Under the pieces are notes generated by a model that worked only from the letters and a program-made list of their open reading frames with translations, had not been told where the DNA came from and ran no database searches. This document shows, one piece after another, positions 11,982 to 23,856 of a stretch of 64,000 bases of DNA. Both the position numbers and the translations under genes were made by a program. Every line of letters starts with the position of its first letter. Positions within the stretch are counted from its first letter, which is position 1. Where the stretch lies: the NCBI GenBank assembly GCA_002104985.1, contig MCGO01000022.1, forward strand, positions 310,001 to 374,000. The letters run 5' to 3'. The stretch is from Rhizoclosmatium globosum (taxonomy: Eukaryota; Chytridiomycota; Chytridiomycetes; Chytridiales; Chytriomycetaceae).

Positions 11982-14900
11982 ATGGTCGGAAGGGGTCTTG
12001 TTCTTGCATTTTCCATATCAGGCCACCATCGAAAAAACAAAAGAATGGTTACTCGTGCCATCCTTGCACCATTGGTGCGTCTTTCGACAGCGCATCCTAT
12101 CGAAGTAATTTCAGTATGCCTGTTAATCGCGTGTTACTGCTACGTGAGTTTGTGCACGGTTTTACAGCATCGCCAGCATCCGAACCGGCTTTGCTTGATG
12201 CCTTGAGTGACCTGCCCTTCAGCGCTTTTATTGAAGGAGACCGAATCGTGAAGCTCCAAGACGCCTCTTGGACTCCACTTCTATCCTCTTTCAGTCTGAC
12301 CTTAAGTTGTTTGTCAAGCGGGTTGTTGTGGACCAACCACCTTCAGCCCCCAAGTCAGTGACTCATCAGATTGTGCAGTCTGCAAAACAGTTGGAGCAAG
12401 ATATTCTGAACCTTAAGATCAATGTACCCTCAACTGGAAGATCTGTTGGCTTCAAGGATCTCTGTTTTAAAGCCCCTTCATCAACTGATTGTCTGTAGTG
12501 TCTCCTCTAGACACTCCATCAACTCCCAAAAAGAAGCAATTGACCTATTTTGGACTCTTGGGTCCGCAATGTGACTGGAGTGTCTTTGGACGTGTTCAAC
12601 CAAACTGAGAGTGGTGCCAGTCCATTGTCTTCTTGTTTGTCCTTGACCAGTCTAACGCCACAAATATTGAAATTACCAACCTCTGGAGCTCGCAAGTTGA
12701 CCTTTTGAAGACTCCCAACCTCTCATCTACTCGCCCTGTTGCTGCATCATCCAATGCTGATGAAGCGGGGGACGTCATCACCTACTGGAAGCACAGAATT
12801 CTCAACAGTGCCAAAGATTTCTACGAAGTAATAATATCGTTTTACAGTCATATGTGATACTAACCTTTGTTTGCATTGCAGGGAACCTCTAGTGCCGAGA
12901 TTGCCGTTGTTTTACTAAGCTTAACATTCATGTACGCTACGTTCGTGTCTCTCTTCTACAACATGCGCAAAATTGGTTCCCACTTTCATTGGGCTTTGCA
13001 CTTTTACTGAATGGATTACTTTCATTGCTGGTTTCACTGTACTGTGCCCGGTCATTCAACGTGTCTCTGACTCTGATTCACTCTTTGAAGCGCTCCCGTT
13101 GTTGGTAGTTACTATTGGCTTTGAGAGACACTTTGCCTTGACCCGTGCCATTATGGAGGCTCAAGGCAGCACCCATGAGCAAATTATTTCTGCTGTTGCA
13201 GACGTTTGTCCTTCAATTGTTCGTAACTGCTTTATTGAAGTTGGAATTATGGTTTTGGGTAGCTTGTCGGGGCTTCACGAGAGTTTGAAGGACTTTGCTT
13301 ATTGGCGGCATTCATTTTGATGTTTGATTGCTTGGGACTCTTCACGTTCTATGTTGCTATTTTGGCATTGAAGTTGGAGCTGAGAAAAATGAGGAAGGAG
13401 GTTCCTTGGGGCCGCAAGGAGGAATCTGCTACTGGACAACAAGAAACACTCTTTGATCAAGTTGGGAACTTCCTCTCCTCAAAGTCCAAACTCCCAATTG
13501 TAAGTATCTTTCAGTGATTTGAATGATTTCATTCTAATATTTTTGTTGAAGATTCTTGGTTTCATTGTTGCACAAGCACCTTCCATGTCTCTGTTCAAGC
13601 ACCATCAAATGACTTACTTTCCCCAATCTTTGAGCTTGTCAAAACTAGTAATGCTGTCGACACTGCTCTCATCAACGTGGCTGCTAGTCATGTCCTTTAC
13701 CCAAGCAGACAAAGCCCAACACTTGACAAGAACCACATCATTGAAAATTGTTGTCCATGTTTGATGACACCAAGAACGATGTTGCGATGGCCATGATTAT
13801 TACAGTAGCTTGTGCATTGGTACTCGCCAAGTACGTCCGTTGGTCAAAATTAGCTGATGAGCCTACTGCCCCAACTCCAAAACCATCCTCTCCTGTGAAA
13901 GCCAAAAAGCCCATCGAAGCCGTTCCTGAACAACCAAAAGTCGTCAAGTCTGTCATTCCAACAACTGAGGCTGACATCCTTCTAGCCAAGTGAAAGAAAA
14001 CCCAAAAGACGTTACAGACGAGCAAGTTGTCAAGCTGTTGAAGGCGGGAAACTCGCGTTCCATGCCTTGGAAAAGTTCTCAAGGATAATACTCGTGCTGT
14101 GGAAGTTCGCCGTGCTTGTTTGTCAAACGAAATCAACCTTGATATCTCAAACAGTCTTTTGCCGGTTGCTCACTATGACTATGATAAAGTGTATGGAGTC
14201 TGTTGTGAAAATGTTATTGGGTATATGCCGCTTCCAGTGGGTGTTGCTGGTCCACTTGTCGTCAATGGAAAGCCTTTGTACATTCCTATGGCTACTACTG
14301 AAGGCTGCTTAGTCGCAAGTACATCTCGTGGTTGTAAAGCTATCAATGCTGGAGGAGGTGCACGCACTGTCCTTACAAACGATGGAATGACTCGTGGACC
14401 TGTGGTTCAATTCAACTCTGCCACCGAAGCAAATGATTGCAAAAACTGGATCGAGAGTGTGGAAGGACGTGCTATTATTGAGAGCGAATTCAGTAGTACA
14501 TCCCGATTCGCTAAAATCAAAAGTATCAAAGCTAGAATCGCTGGTCGGTTGATGTTCATTCGGTTTGCTGTGTTTACGGGAGATGCGATGGGCATGAACA
14601 TGATTTCTAAAGGTGTGGAAAAGGCTTTGGAAGCTATCAAGGCCCAGTTCCCTGAGATGAACGTCATTGCCATTAGTGGTAACTACTGTACTGACAAGAA
14701 ACCAGCAGCTATTAACTGGATTGATGGGCGTGGAAAGTCTGTTGTTGTGGATGCTATCATCCCTGGCAAGATTGTTCGTGATGTTCTGAAGACTAATGTT
14801 GCCGCAATGGTTGAGTTGAACATCTCCAAAAACCTTATTGGATCTGCGATGGCTGGATCTATTGGTGGTTTCAATGCTCATGCCGCGAATATCCTTACTG

Positions 14901-15421
14901 CCGTTTACCTTGCCACTGGCCAAGATCCAGCTCAGAATGTGGAATCTAGTAATTGTATGACTTTGATGGAAGCTGTGAATGGGGGCGAAGACTTGTACAT
15001 CAGTTGTACGATGCCTTCTGTGGAGGTTGGTACTGTAGGTGGTGGAACAGGTCTTGGACCACAAGCTGCTTGTTTGAAATTACTTGGAGTTCAAGGACCA
15101 AGCAAGGATGTTCCAGGCGCTAACGCTCAGATGCTGGCTCAGATCATCGCAGCAGCTGTAATGGCTGGTGAACTGTCGCTTTGTTCTGCCCTGGCAGCTG
15201 GACATTTGGTCAAATCGCATATGGCTCATAATAGAGCTCCTGCGGCCAAGCCAGCGAGCCAATTGTTGGATCTTGTATCAAATCATAATTGGACATTTCC
15301 CTATTGCTCGTTTTCATCTCTCGCTCTAATGAATAAAATGTTGTACAAAGTTTATTCGCGATACGCTCGAGAAGCTATTTTACGCGCCAAGCTCACATCA
15401 CTTTTGCAGCAGATGTTTTGA
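11982..15421 (+). CDS. HMGR: 3-hydroxy-3-methylglutaryl-CoA reductase
   Basis: Rate-limiting step of sterol/isoprenoid synthesis: HMG-CoA to mevalonate with NADPH, at the ER membrane. The catalytic domain is one intact open frame (about 14099-15421). It has [17 protein letters not shown], the catalytic Glu in [28 protein letters not shown], the Lys in DKKPAAINW, the Asp in [19 protein letters not shown], and the His in KSHMAHNR. Upstream, 12045-13600 encodes a first membrane helix ([20 protein letters not shown]) and a sterol-sensing domain ([36 protein letters not shown]). This N-terminal half is split by at least five apparent one-base deletions and a few introns (near 12830 and 13500). An ATG at 12045 in the same frame as 11982 is an equally good start. 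The gene ends 15 bases from the converging CSN2 stop. Confidence 0.95.
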
Positions 15422-15436
15422 AAAGAGTTCCAACAT

Positions 15437-17546
15437 TCACAGACCACTTGTCAGAGACGCGTAGAAGTCGGCATCCATAGACCTAACCGGAGTCAGTAAA
15501 GATGAGGCAATTTAATACTCACTTTGAAAACAGTTCCAATCGGCCATGAATTTGATCGATTTTCCCGTTGATCTTGCTATCCAAAATCAGTCCAACAAGT
15601 AAGTCTTCCACCTCTTGAGCTGGAACATTGAGTTGTTTAGAAATAAAGGGGATTTCGATGCGTGTGTATGGCTTGATGAGTTTGATCAAAACTTGAGTTC
15701 GGATATTTTTGAGAACGCCATCAATGTAAGTACGAATGAAGGAATCATCCATAATTGTGGAGCGATTTCTAAATGTGTATTATTGAGTATTACGAGAGAA
15801 TGAAGTTCACACAGAATACCTCTCAAAATCTTCTCAAATCAAAGATATCCTTTCGTTGGTATGCATTCACGAGATTAGTCATTGCAACAATTCTCCATCA
15901 TTTTTGTATCTGAATAGGATTTTAGTTTCGGGTAACTTAAAATACAAACAACGTACGGTTGGTCTCTTGTGAGTCAAAAGGATTAATCTGAGACTCCATC
16001 AACATATTCGCCAACACGAGATACTTTAAGCAGGTAATACGCTGCCCACTACCCGCTTCATCATAGTTTTTGAAGCCTCAAAGAAATCTGTTTGAGCTTC
16101 CTCCCACGCTGCTCGCTCATGTGCATCTTTCCACCACACTCACGAATCACACCCATAATTCTTGGATGTGGAATCGCCGACTTTACAGAAAGACATTGCT
16201 GGTACAACGCTTTAAGCTTCTTGTTATTTTTGGTTTCCGTATGCATTTGAATTTCGAGGGCATAGATTTCGAGGAGGAGTGTTCCCTTCTTTTGGTCATC
16301 GGCACCGTCGTCGGTTTGGCAGGATGTGCGGAGTTCGCGAGAATCTTTGTCAGACGAGCGAATTCTTTACGGTCCAGCCAGAGTTTGGCGAGTTTTAAGT
16401 TTGTCTTTACCCACAAACGCTTAAATTTGGAAGAGAGGCTCTGTTAATGGCATCGAAGTGGAGGAGATAGGGAAACTATTTACATCGTTCTTGTTTTCGT
16501 TCAAGCAATCAAGGGTGAGGCGGTAAAACTCTTCCAAGAATGTCATATCGGTCGCAGTCGACATAAAGTCGAGGATGTTATTGATACTCTTTTCTGAATA
16601 GTTTTTCGACACGGCATTTTTGATGTAGGTAGTAGCACGGGGTAATGTTTAAGAACCTTGATATAGTTAGAAAGGAGAGGCGGAAATATCGTAGTACCAA
16701 ATCATATGACTGAGCTTGAATGAGACTTTACACATTTGTTTCAAGGCCTTGAATCCCCTGAATTCAGCGTTTAGGACACTTCATGAATGAATACTATGAG
16801 TGAAGCACGGCTGTCGTCAATTTGCTTGATGCACACTTAGTTAGTTTGAGTTTCCAGTCCACCCATCATACAAGGACTTATCCACGACATGCAACAATAA
16901 CTCAAAACCGCGATTATATTCGCTCGATCATTCGACACTATGATAACTCAAATGCCGCCCGCTGGCTATGGTCTGACATATAATACTACTTACCAATCAC
17001 CCTTCTCCTCTTCAGCATCCACAACGCCCTGAAACTCCTTCAAAGCATCCATAGGATGATCTTCCTTCAATCCTAAAGTAGAGACACGATTCAGTAACGT
17101 TGGATGGTATTGAATTGTGGAGCTTGGCCAACAAAGATACCTTTTGCCGAGTAATACTTGTTCTCGAGGTCCACGTCGGGCTCTTCGTTGTCTTCGTCCT
17201 CGTACTCAAAGTCGAACTCCTCGTCCTCGTCTTCCATCTGTTTTGTTGAGGCGGTGAGGGGGAGGGAGGGAAAGAGTGTTAGATGGGGCAAGGGATCCGG
17301 GCACCCGCAGGGCATCAGCATCCCAGGCATCAGCAAACAGGCCAATTCAATGCACAGCCACGAAGCAAGGGACTAGCATGACGCGTTTCGGGTGATTATG
17401 TATGGACTCAAGGAAAGAGGGTGGGCAGGTAACGAGCCAATGGATACTCGCCATAAAGTCATCGTCGTCGTCGCTCTGAATTCGAGTTAAAAGTTAGACG
17501 GGTCAGGCGGCTTTTGAGGCGGCGGAGGCGGGGCGATCCGTTACCA
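15437..17546 (-). CDS. CSN2: COP9 signalosome complex subunit 2 (CSN2)
   Basis: A PCI-domain subunit of the COP9 signalosome, which removes Nedd8 from cullins and so controls SCF ubiquitin ligases. Family blocks are [64 protein letters not shown] and the PCI/winged-helix segment [21 protein letters not shown] with IPFISKQLN. The acidic N-terminus matches CSN2 (SDDDDDFM then [15 protein letters not shown]). This requires a first coding exon consisting of ATG alone (17546-17544), a 24-base second exon (17475-17452) and a third exon from 17237. The last exon ends [11 protein letters not shown] with TGA at 15439-15437. At least three missing bases are inferred; for example the FFEA(F)KNYDE stretch near 16080 needs one extra T. 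The start lies 60 bases from the divergent WC-1-like gene. Confidence 0.92.
17452..17546 (-). other. Start-codon microexon and 24-base microexon of CSN2
   Basis: On the minus strand the bases ATG (17546-17544) are followed directly by a donor (GTAACG), an intron of 68 bases ending TTCAG at 17476, and then 24 coding bases giving SDDDDDFM. The next intron begins with GC (GCGAGT) at 17451 and ends CAAAACAG at 17238. Spliced, the protein starts MSDDDDDFM, like CSN2 of animals. The splice phases (0/0) are consistent. The alternative is a start at the Met of exon 3 (17237). Confidence 0.6.
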
Positions 17547-17606
17547 TTTTTCAACTCTTCTTCGAAATCATTACACAACCAACGACCAACAACAACGCAA
17601 CAAAAG
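17547..17606. promoter_or_regulatory. 60-base bidirectional start region, CSN2 / WC-1-like
   Basis: Only 60 bases lie between the two opposed start codons, rich in CAA/ACA triplets. Both 5' UTRs and any shared promoter elements must overlap here or extend into the neighbouring coding sequence. No TATA box is apparent. Confidence 0.4.
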
Positions 17607-19421
17607 ATGGAGGCGCCTCCCCCATACTCACAGCAACAACAACAACAACAGTCGCAGCAACAGGCCCAGTCCCAGGCGGCATCAACAGCCGCGGCGATTG
17701 GTCTGAGCGGAATCTACTCTCAGGTACGCCTTCTTGTTTACATCATCGTCTGACTTGGCCTTCAGTCCGGCTTTGACCTGCTCGGAATAATGTCTCGTGT
17801 TTACCATCGCCCAAATCCAAAGATTGCTCTCGGGAACGTGATCTGTCGTGTGCTTTCACAATCTCAAATCCAAGACTGCCCGACGACCCTATTGTCTATG
17901 CTTCAGAGTCTTTACAAAGTAATCTTTTGCTTGCGTCATATGGAAGAGAAACTGACCTTGTTCAGGCTCACTGGCTTTTCGTACAACGAAGTCCTTGGTT
18001 TCAACTGTCGTTTCCTGCAGGCACCATCAGGTCCTGGATCGGTACCAAAAGGATCAGACCGCTCGTTTACTGATGGAAAAGTAGTCTATCAAATGCGCGA
18101 ACATGTCAACCGTCACATGGAATGTCAATTCTCACTAATCAAGTAAATTGAGGCTTTTGTTTCCAAACAACGTTGTCCTAACCTATATCCTCTCTAGTTA
18201 TCGCAAATCAGGTGAACCATTCATCAATCTCATCACAATCGTACCTCTCTTTGCTCCCGGCACATCAACAGTCGAATTCTTTGTCGGATTCCAAATCGAT
18301 CTTGTTGAACAACCACGGGCCATTCTTGCTCGTTGCAAAGAAGGAAACTATATTGCCGGTTACAAAAACCCGGATGACACGCTCCTCGTGAACTGGATCC
18401 GCGAGGCGTGATATTTGATGAGCTGCAGAATCAGGCAGCTGCCTCACAGCATCGAAATATTTTGACTCTGATGGATGATTTATGTGAACCTGTCGCTGAT
18501 GCATCAGATTTTGTATTTATCCTGTCTCTGCGAGCACGGTTCCTCTATGTTTCACCCAGAAGTTGTAGAGATTTGCTAGAGTATGATAATCCTGCAGACT
18601 TGAATGGAAAGAAACTGCAAGAGTTTGTACATCCGGCAGATTTGTTGGCGGTGATTCGAGAATTAAGGTCCACGAAGACTGGTGTTGCCATTCATTTCCT
18701 GTGTCGATTCCGTAAACGGAATACAGGTTATGTCTATTTGGACGTGGCTGGACATGTAAGCATGAGTTTCTTTCCTTGCACCTAACTCAACCCACTCTCT
18801 TTTCCCCCAGATATATGAAGGAAACAGTAGCAACAAAAAATGCTTCATTCTAAGCGGCCGGCCTGTTCCGATAACAGCAACCCCTCCGATCCCTTGTGCA
18901 CCCACCTCCCTAGACCTCTGGGCAAAGCTAAGCCCACAAGGTCTGATACTCTACTCCAGCAGCGCAAACTACCCATACTTTGGTCTCAAACCAAACAACG
19001 AAAACATTCTCATTGGCACGCAAATCCACGACATTATCATTCTCGAAGACCGAACAACATTCCATCAATGTTTATTCCTCGCCGTTGAAACAAAGAGCGT
19101 GATGGAGTGTCTGGTGCGTGTGGGAGAATCACACAAAAAGACTGTCATTTATCTTATTCCGGAGACGGGTGACGACGCACGACATATTTTCATTCGTATG
19201 AGTCCTGTTGCGGGACCTGGGGAACAAGTTGTGGCGAGTGGAGCGGCGGGCCTGCAGTTGCTGGGTTACTTGAGTTGAATCATCAGACTCATGCGACCAG
19301 TTTGCATTATGAGATTAATGCACTCAAAGTACAGAACAAAAAATTGAAGGAGGAGTTGGAGGGAATGACTGGGACTGGGATTGTTGACGATGGGGCAAGT
19401 GTGAATGGAAGGATGGACTAA
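17607..19421 (+). CDS. White-collar-1-like blue-light sensor (LOV + PAS), no zinc finger seen
   Basis: Putative photoreceptor/transcription regulator. The ATG at 17607 gives MEAPPPYSQ and a glutamine-rich N-terminus. An intron at 17724 is followed by the LOV domain: GFDLLGIMSRVYHRPNPKIA, then DLSCAF (one base missing near 17840), LTGFSYNEVLGFNCRFLQAP with the flavin-adduct cysteine in GFNCRFLQ, then NYRKSGEPFINL and FFVGFQIDLVEQP. Two further PAS-like regions follow (about 18408-18760 FVFILSLRARFLYVSPRSCR; 18840-19250 beginning IYEGNSSNKKCFILSGRPVP). A frame change near 19240 leads into a short coiled coil (LHYEINALKVQNKKLKEELE) and the stop at 19421. Neurospora WC-1 ends with a GATA finger; none is visible here, as is also true of basidiomycete WC-1 proteins. 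Order and spacing of domains support WC-1 over a plain LOV protein. Confidence 0.85.
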
Positions 19422-19488
19422 GTTCACTTCCCTGCGAAGCTATTTCTTTTTTGCACAAAAACTGCTTGTATAATTTCAATATTAATTG

Positions 19489-22035
19489 TTATTCTGGGCG
19501 TCTTTTCATTAATTTCAGAATATCTGATTGAAGGGCAATAGCCTTCCGTTGCCAGGGTGATCCCACCTCACAATTCAGCAAAACAGAAAATAGAAACAAC
19601 CCTGCGCTCCAGACATCCTGCCTTTGCCTTCCACCAGCAAGTCGTTCCAAGATCCCTTTCACTTTCTCCAGAAACTCGTCAACTGCACTACCCCCTCGAC
19701 ATAACACTGACACCTGATCTTCAACCACCATTCGATTCGCAAGAACTCCCTTCATCATTCCAGCCATACAACACAACGTGTCAAACGCGACTTCCTGTGT
19801 TCGAGGTCTTTGATTTCAAGGTACACTAAAAGTCGAGGCCAAATACGCACTGCAAGGAGTGAAGAAAGTGTTTGTGGCGTTGAAGACATTTGCGTGAGGA
19901 AGTAGAGGAATTCTCGACGGATATCATGGGACTTTGATGTGCTTGCGTACGATGTGAAAGGATGAACGACCCCGAGGATAGAAAGACGTGTTTTGGTTGC
20001 GACATCGTCAGTTATAAGCTGTTAAGTGTGAAAGAACGTCTTTAGATCAACTTTTCCACAAGTATTTCAAGCTCAACCTTATTCAAAAGCGTCATCAATG
20101 CCAAGACTTCCTTCTCCAGTTTGGTATGCTCCAACAAATCCACTAGTGTTGTCAAAGTTTCCGATGATATACCGTCTCCCTCAGTTTTGGTGAAATATCA
20201 AGAATGGCAATCAGTTCGAAACAAGAATCTACAACGTCTTTCCGCTGTTTTAGGCATTTCAGAATTGTAAGGGTTGATTGTTTTGTGTATAGATCCAAAG
20301 ATGAGGATGTTTGTTTTTGGAAGATGCAGGAGGTTTCTGGTGTTGAATCTCCGAAATCGAAGTCATCGGTGTAGTCATTTTCTGTATGTTCTGATTTTGT
20401 GGGATATACTGGTGTATTTTGGGGGTTGTGCAAGAAACTGTAAGTTTTGTTGGTTGTGGTTTGAGTTTGAGGGAGGGATTGGATTCAGTGATAATTCCTG
20501 GTCCAAGTCAAAATCTTCATCCCAGTTTTCGGCTGCTGGTGGTATAACTGGTGTGGGTATTCGAGCCATTTGTCTTCTGGTGTTGCAGTTTGCAGTTTGA
20601 TTCTGTATCTGCTTCTTAGGGCTGCAAGGCATTGCTTCTAGAATGAGGCCATCATCGTCATCATCAAAGAGAAAGTCACTGTCCCATTCGGATTGGCCTT
20701 GGAGTTCGGGAAGACTGAATTGTTATGCAACTCTACAAATCTCTGATTAACACAAAGATGCAACAGAAAATTTAACAAACCCGTGTTTCGAGGAGTTGAT
20801 ACATTTTTCGGAGATGGTTTCGGTCTCGCTGTCACTTTCTGTTAAATCACCAGTATCAGCAAAACTCTTCTTTATATAAGGAGATATTACCTTGTGTTGA
20901 CTTTTCTGAATCCAAACATTCTTCAAAAGGTATGCTGCTGAGGGTCTTTTCCTGCAATCCCGTGTCCACAGGCAACCAAGAAGTCATGTAATTCCTGTAT
21001 TGTTAAAACGCAATCTTATGAGCCAAGAGAGACCAAAAAAGTCTTCATACCTTTGATATCTGGGTGGTTGGGAATGGAGGATGCTCATCCTGAACGATAT
21101 TGAAGAGGACGGACATGGGATCAAGTGAATAGTAAGGTGGTTTTCCCTCCAACAATTCGAAACTGTACACCCCACACTCCAAATATCTGAGGATTTCATT
21201 GCGCCTTCTAGTTGAATGATTTCTGGTGGCATCCTGTACTTTAGTCAAACCAGGTTCGTTTGATTTTGGATGATTCCTAACCAAAAGGGAGATCCCATAA
21301 TGCTGTCTGTTTCACTGAGACCAGTGGCGAGCTTTGAAGATATACCAAAATCGGCTAGTTTCACTGTGCCAGCCTTTGTTGTAAGAATGTTCTGTACGAA
21401 TCGCTGTTAGGCCAGAAATTCAATCATAAGACTCAACAGCTGCTTTTATGTCTCGATGAATGACATCTGTTCATGTAGATATTCCAGGCCTTCCAGCACT
21501 TGAGCGATATACAGTGAAATCAAGTTTTCTGGAAACACTCCAAACTTTTGAAGAATGCTGTGCAAAGATCCGTTTTCACAGTACTCCATTATGATATTGA
21601 GGTGATCGGACGTCTTTAGGGAAGTGTAAGGTTTTGTCAGAGTTGAGTGAGGATGATCCACAAAACCTGTGAGAACCTTGATAGGAAACAATGTTTTCGT
21701 GATATAAGTTCTTGAGCAGGTCTATTTCAGACTAATATGGAGGGATGTCAGCACCGCGTTGGAGAAGTACCAATCTTGTTGACAAACCATAATATCTCGG
21801 AGCTCTATCGGATTCATTAGATTTGTTTTGATTTGCTTAACAGCGTACACTTGTCCTGTGTTGATAAAAGCATGAGACCTGGCATTCGATTCTGTTATTC
21901 TCAACCTGTGTCGAGGTGCAGAGCTCTGAACACTGTACCAAACGCCCCTGGTGATAAGAACCCAGTTAAGGTATGCATGAGCCGCTTCTAGATCGTACCT
22001 TTTCCGATAGCCTCACCCAGTTTGAGTTTCTTCAT
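19489..22035 (-). CDS. SepH/Cdc7-like septation-network protein kinase
   Basis: Ser/Thr kinase resembling fungal SepH/Cdc7 and plant MAP3K-epsilon, which trigger septation and cytokinesis. The start ATG is at 22035 (MKKLKLGEAIGKG). Small exons encode the glycine loop (IGKG|AFGTVFRA), the VAIK lysine (QVYAVKQIKTN), the hinge (IIMEYCENGSLHSILQKFG), the catalytic loop HRDIKAA|NIL, KLADFG, a variant PPEII in place of APE, and SSDIWSVGCTV. FELLEGKPPYYSLDPMSVLF and KRPSAAYLLKNVWI close the domain near 20900. The C-terminal half (19489-20840) is acidic (DDFDFGD, NWDEDFDLDQEL) and then helical, compatible with the HEAT/armadillo-like tail of SepH/MAP3K-epsilon. One-base deletions are inferred near 21460, 20970 and several places in the tail. 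It faces the septin gene head to head, 76 bases apart. Confidence 0.8.
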
Positions 22036-22111
22036 CGTGTCTGTTGTTGAGGGGTGAGAGACACTGGAGGACTGATTTGTTCTTCACCAAAATCAATTTG
22101 ACACACTAGTC
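22036..22111. promoter_or_regulatory. 76-base divergent region, septation kinase / septin
   Basis: The start codons of the kinase (22035, minus) and the septin (22112, plus) are separated by 76 bases. A shared promoter is likely from the spacing alone; no motif is recognised. Confidence 0.4.
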
Positions 22112-23621
22112 ATGCCTTTGGTGAGTCCGCCCTCTGCGTCGCCTTAAAACATTAATTTATCGTTTCTTAGGAACACGCCCTTCAATTCAGAGGTCGATTC
22201 GCGGACCCCGGCCCATTCAAGCTTCCAAAGAGCTTTGTGACAGCCAGATTGTCCCAGCCACTTGGGATTGGAGAGCTCCCCGCCCAAAAGTGAGACGATC
22301 CAGAAGAAGACCGTACATCTTTAACGTCATGGTTGTTGGGTGAGTGCTCTGCTCTTGGTGAAGAAGGGGTAGTTTTTGACAGGGGGTGACACTATCACAA
22401 TTAGGGACTCGGGACTCGGAAAGACTACTTTCATCAACACTCTTTTCAATGCGCCGTTGAACGATCATTCGAACCCAAAGTTTTTGACCTCTGCCAAGAC
22501 TGTGGACGTGAAGCCGGTTACCTATGGTGATATTGGGCTACCCCATTTCTCTCTACTCGAGTAGATGCTGACACACACACTCTCAGAACTCTTGGAGGAG
22601 AACGTTACACTTCATTTGACTGTCATTGATACACCTGGATTCGGGGACACGTTGAACAGAGAACAGAACTTTGAGCCCATCACAAAGTACATTGAGACAC
22701 ATTACGAAAAGTACCTCCAGGCTGAGCGTAGTGACGAAAAGAGAGGAAAGATTCATGATAGTCGAGTTCACGCTGTTTTGTACTTCCTTCCTCCATACGG
22801 TGAAGGGTGAGTCTGGCTAATATTGTGTGTGTCTAACTGAGTGACTGATCTTTCCTTCCACAGACTGCGTGACATTGATATTGAGTTCATGCAACGTTTC
22901 TGCACAAAAGTCAACATTATCCCAGTTATTGGAAAGAGTGACGCTTTGATGCCCGAGGAAGCACTTGCCTACAAGAAGGCGATTCTCAAGGATCTGGCTC
23001 GTCACGATATTCGTGTGTACCCTTCGCACCACGCTGAAGACCGCGACAATGTTCCTGTGTATGAAAGATACATGCCATTCTCAATTATTGGAAGTGATGA
23101 CTATATTGAAAAGAATGGACAAAAGGTCAGAGCTCGTACTTACAGATGGGGAGCCGTTGAGGTAGAGAATGAGAACCACTGTGACTTTGTCAAGTTGAGG
23201 GAGATGCTCATTCGGTGAGTATTCCATGTGATATGCATTCCTTGCCCCATTTCTCATACGACTCCGCAGAACAAATATGCAAGATTTGATCGACACCACG
23301 CACAGCGTTCACTATTCTGTTTACCGTGGAGCTCAAATGGGTGGACAGGATGTCATCAACGACGACATTTACGACGGCCAGATTCAAAGAGAGCGAATTG
23401 CCTTTGCCGAAGAAATGAAGTTGAAGGAAGACGACATGAGAGCAGCGTTTGTTGCTCGTGTGCGTGAGAAGGAGGCTGAGTTGAGGTAGACTTCTGTCTT
23501 ATACTTTTTTCTTTTCTTATTAATGAGTTATTGAATCAGGGCACGAGAGGAAGCTCTTAACCAAAAGCGCAAGGTGATGATGGACGAGATTGAAGTCATG
23601 CGCCGTCAGCTGGAAGCGTAG
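22112..23621 (+). CDS. Septin (Cdc11/AspA-like)
   Basis: GTP-binding cytoskeletal protein of the septin filaments at division and branching sites. The ATG at 22112 codes MPL before the first intron. A polybasic stretch (VRRSRRRPY) precedes the G domain. The P-loop GDSGLGKTTF is split by an intron after VVG. G3 is DTPGFGD and G4 is GKSD, as in Cdc11/AspA-type septins rather than the AKAD of other groups. The septin-unique region contains KVRARTYRWGAVEVENENH. The C-terminal coiled coil (ERIAFAEEMKLKEDDMRAAF to EVMRRQLEA) ends with TAG at 23619-23621. One A is missing in an A-run near 22290 (PAQK to VRRSRRR), which otherwise puts a TGA in frame. The subgroup call is a judgement from G4 and the RxYxWG block only. 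Confidence 0.93.
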
Positions 23622-23856
23622 AAATGTAGTGGGCAGTAAGAATGGAAGCTGGTCTTTTTTTTAGTCGTACTCTTTTGTTTTAACATTCGTTATTTTGAAA
23701 CTCTTTTGTTTTATTTTTGTGTCCGAAACTGTGTGGATTGAAGAGACAGAAAGTACGGACACACCAAACCGAAAAACTCTCTTTAAACCAACCAACGAAG
23801 ACAAATGCTCGCCACAACCGAAGAAATCCAAGCGTTGAAGCAATCCAGTCAAGACA

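Noticed and set aside
11982..13990. HMG-CoA reductase as a pseudogene because of its broken N-terminal half
   Set aside because: The 1.3 kb catalytic part is intact with all catalytic residues, and neighbouring genes show the same type of break, so sequence error is likelier.
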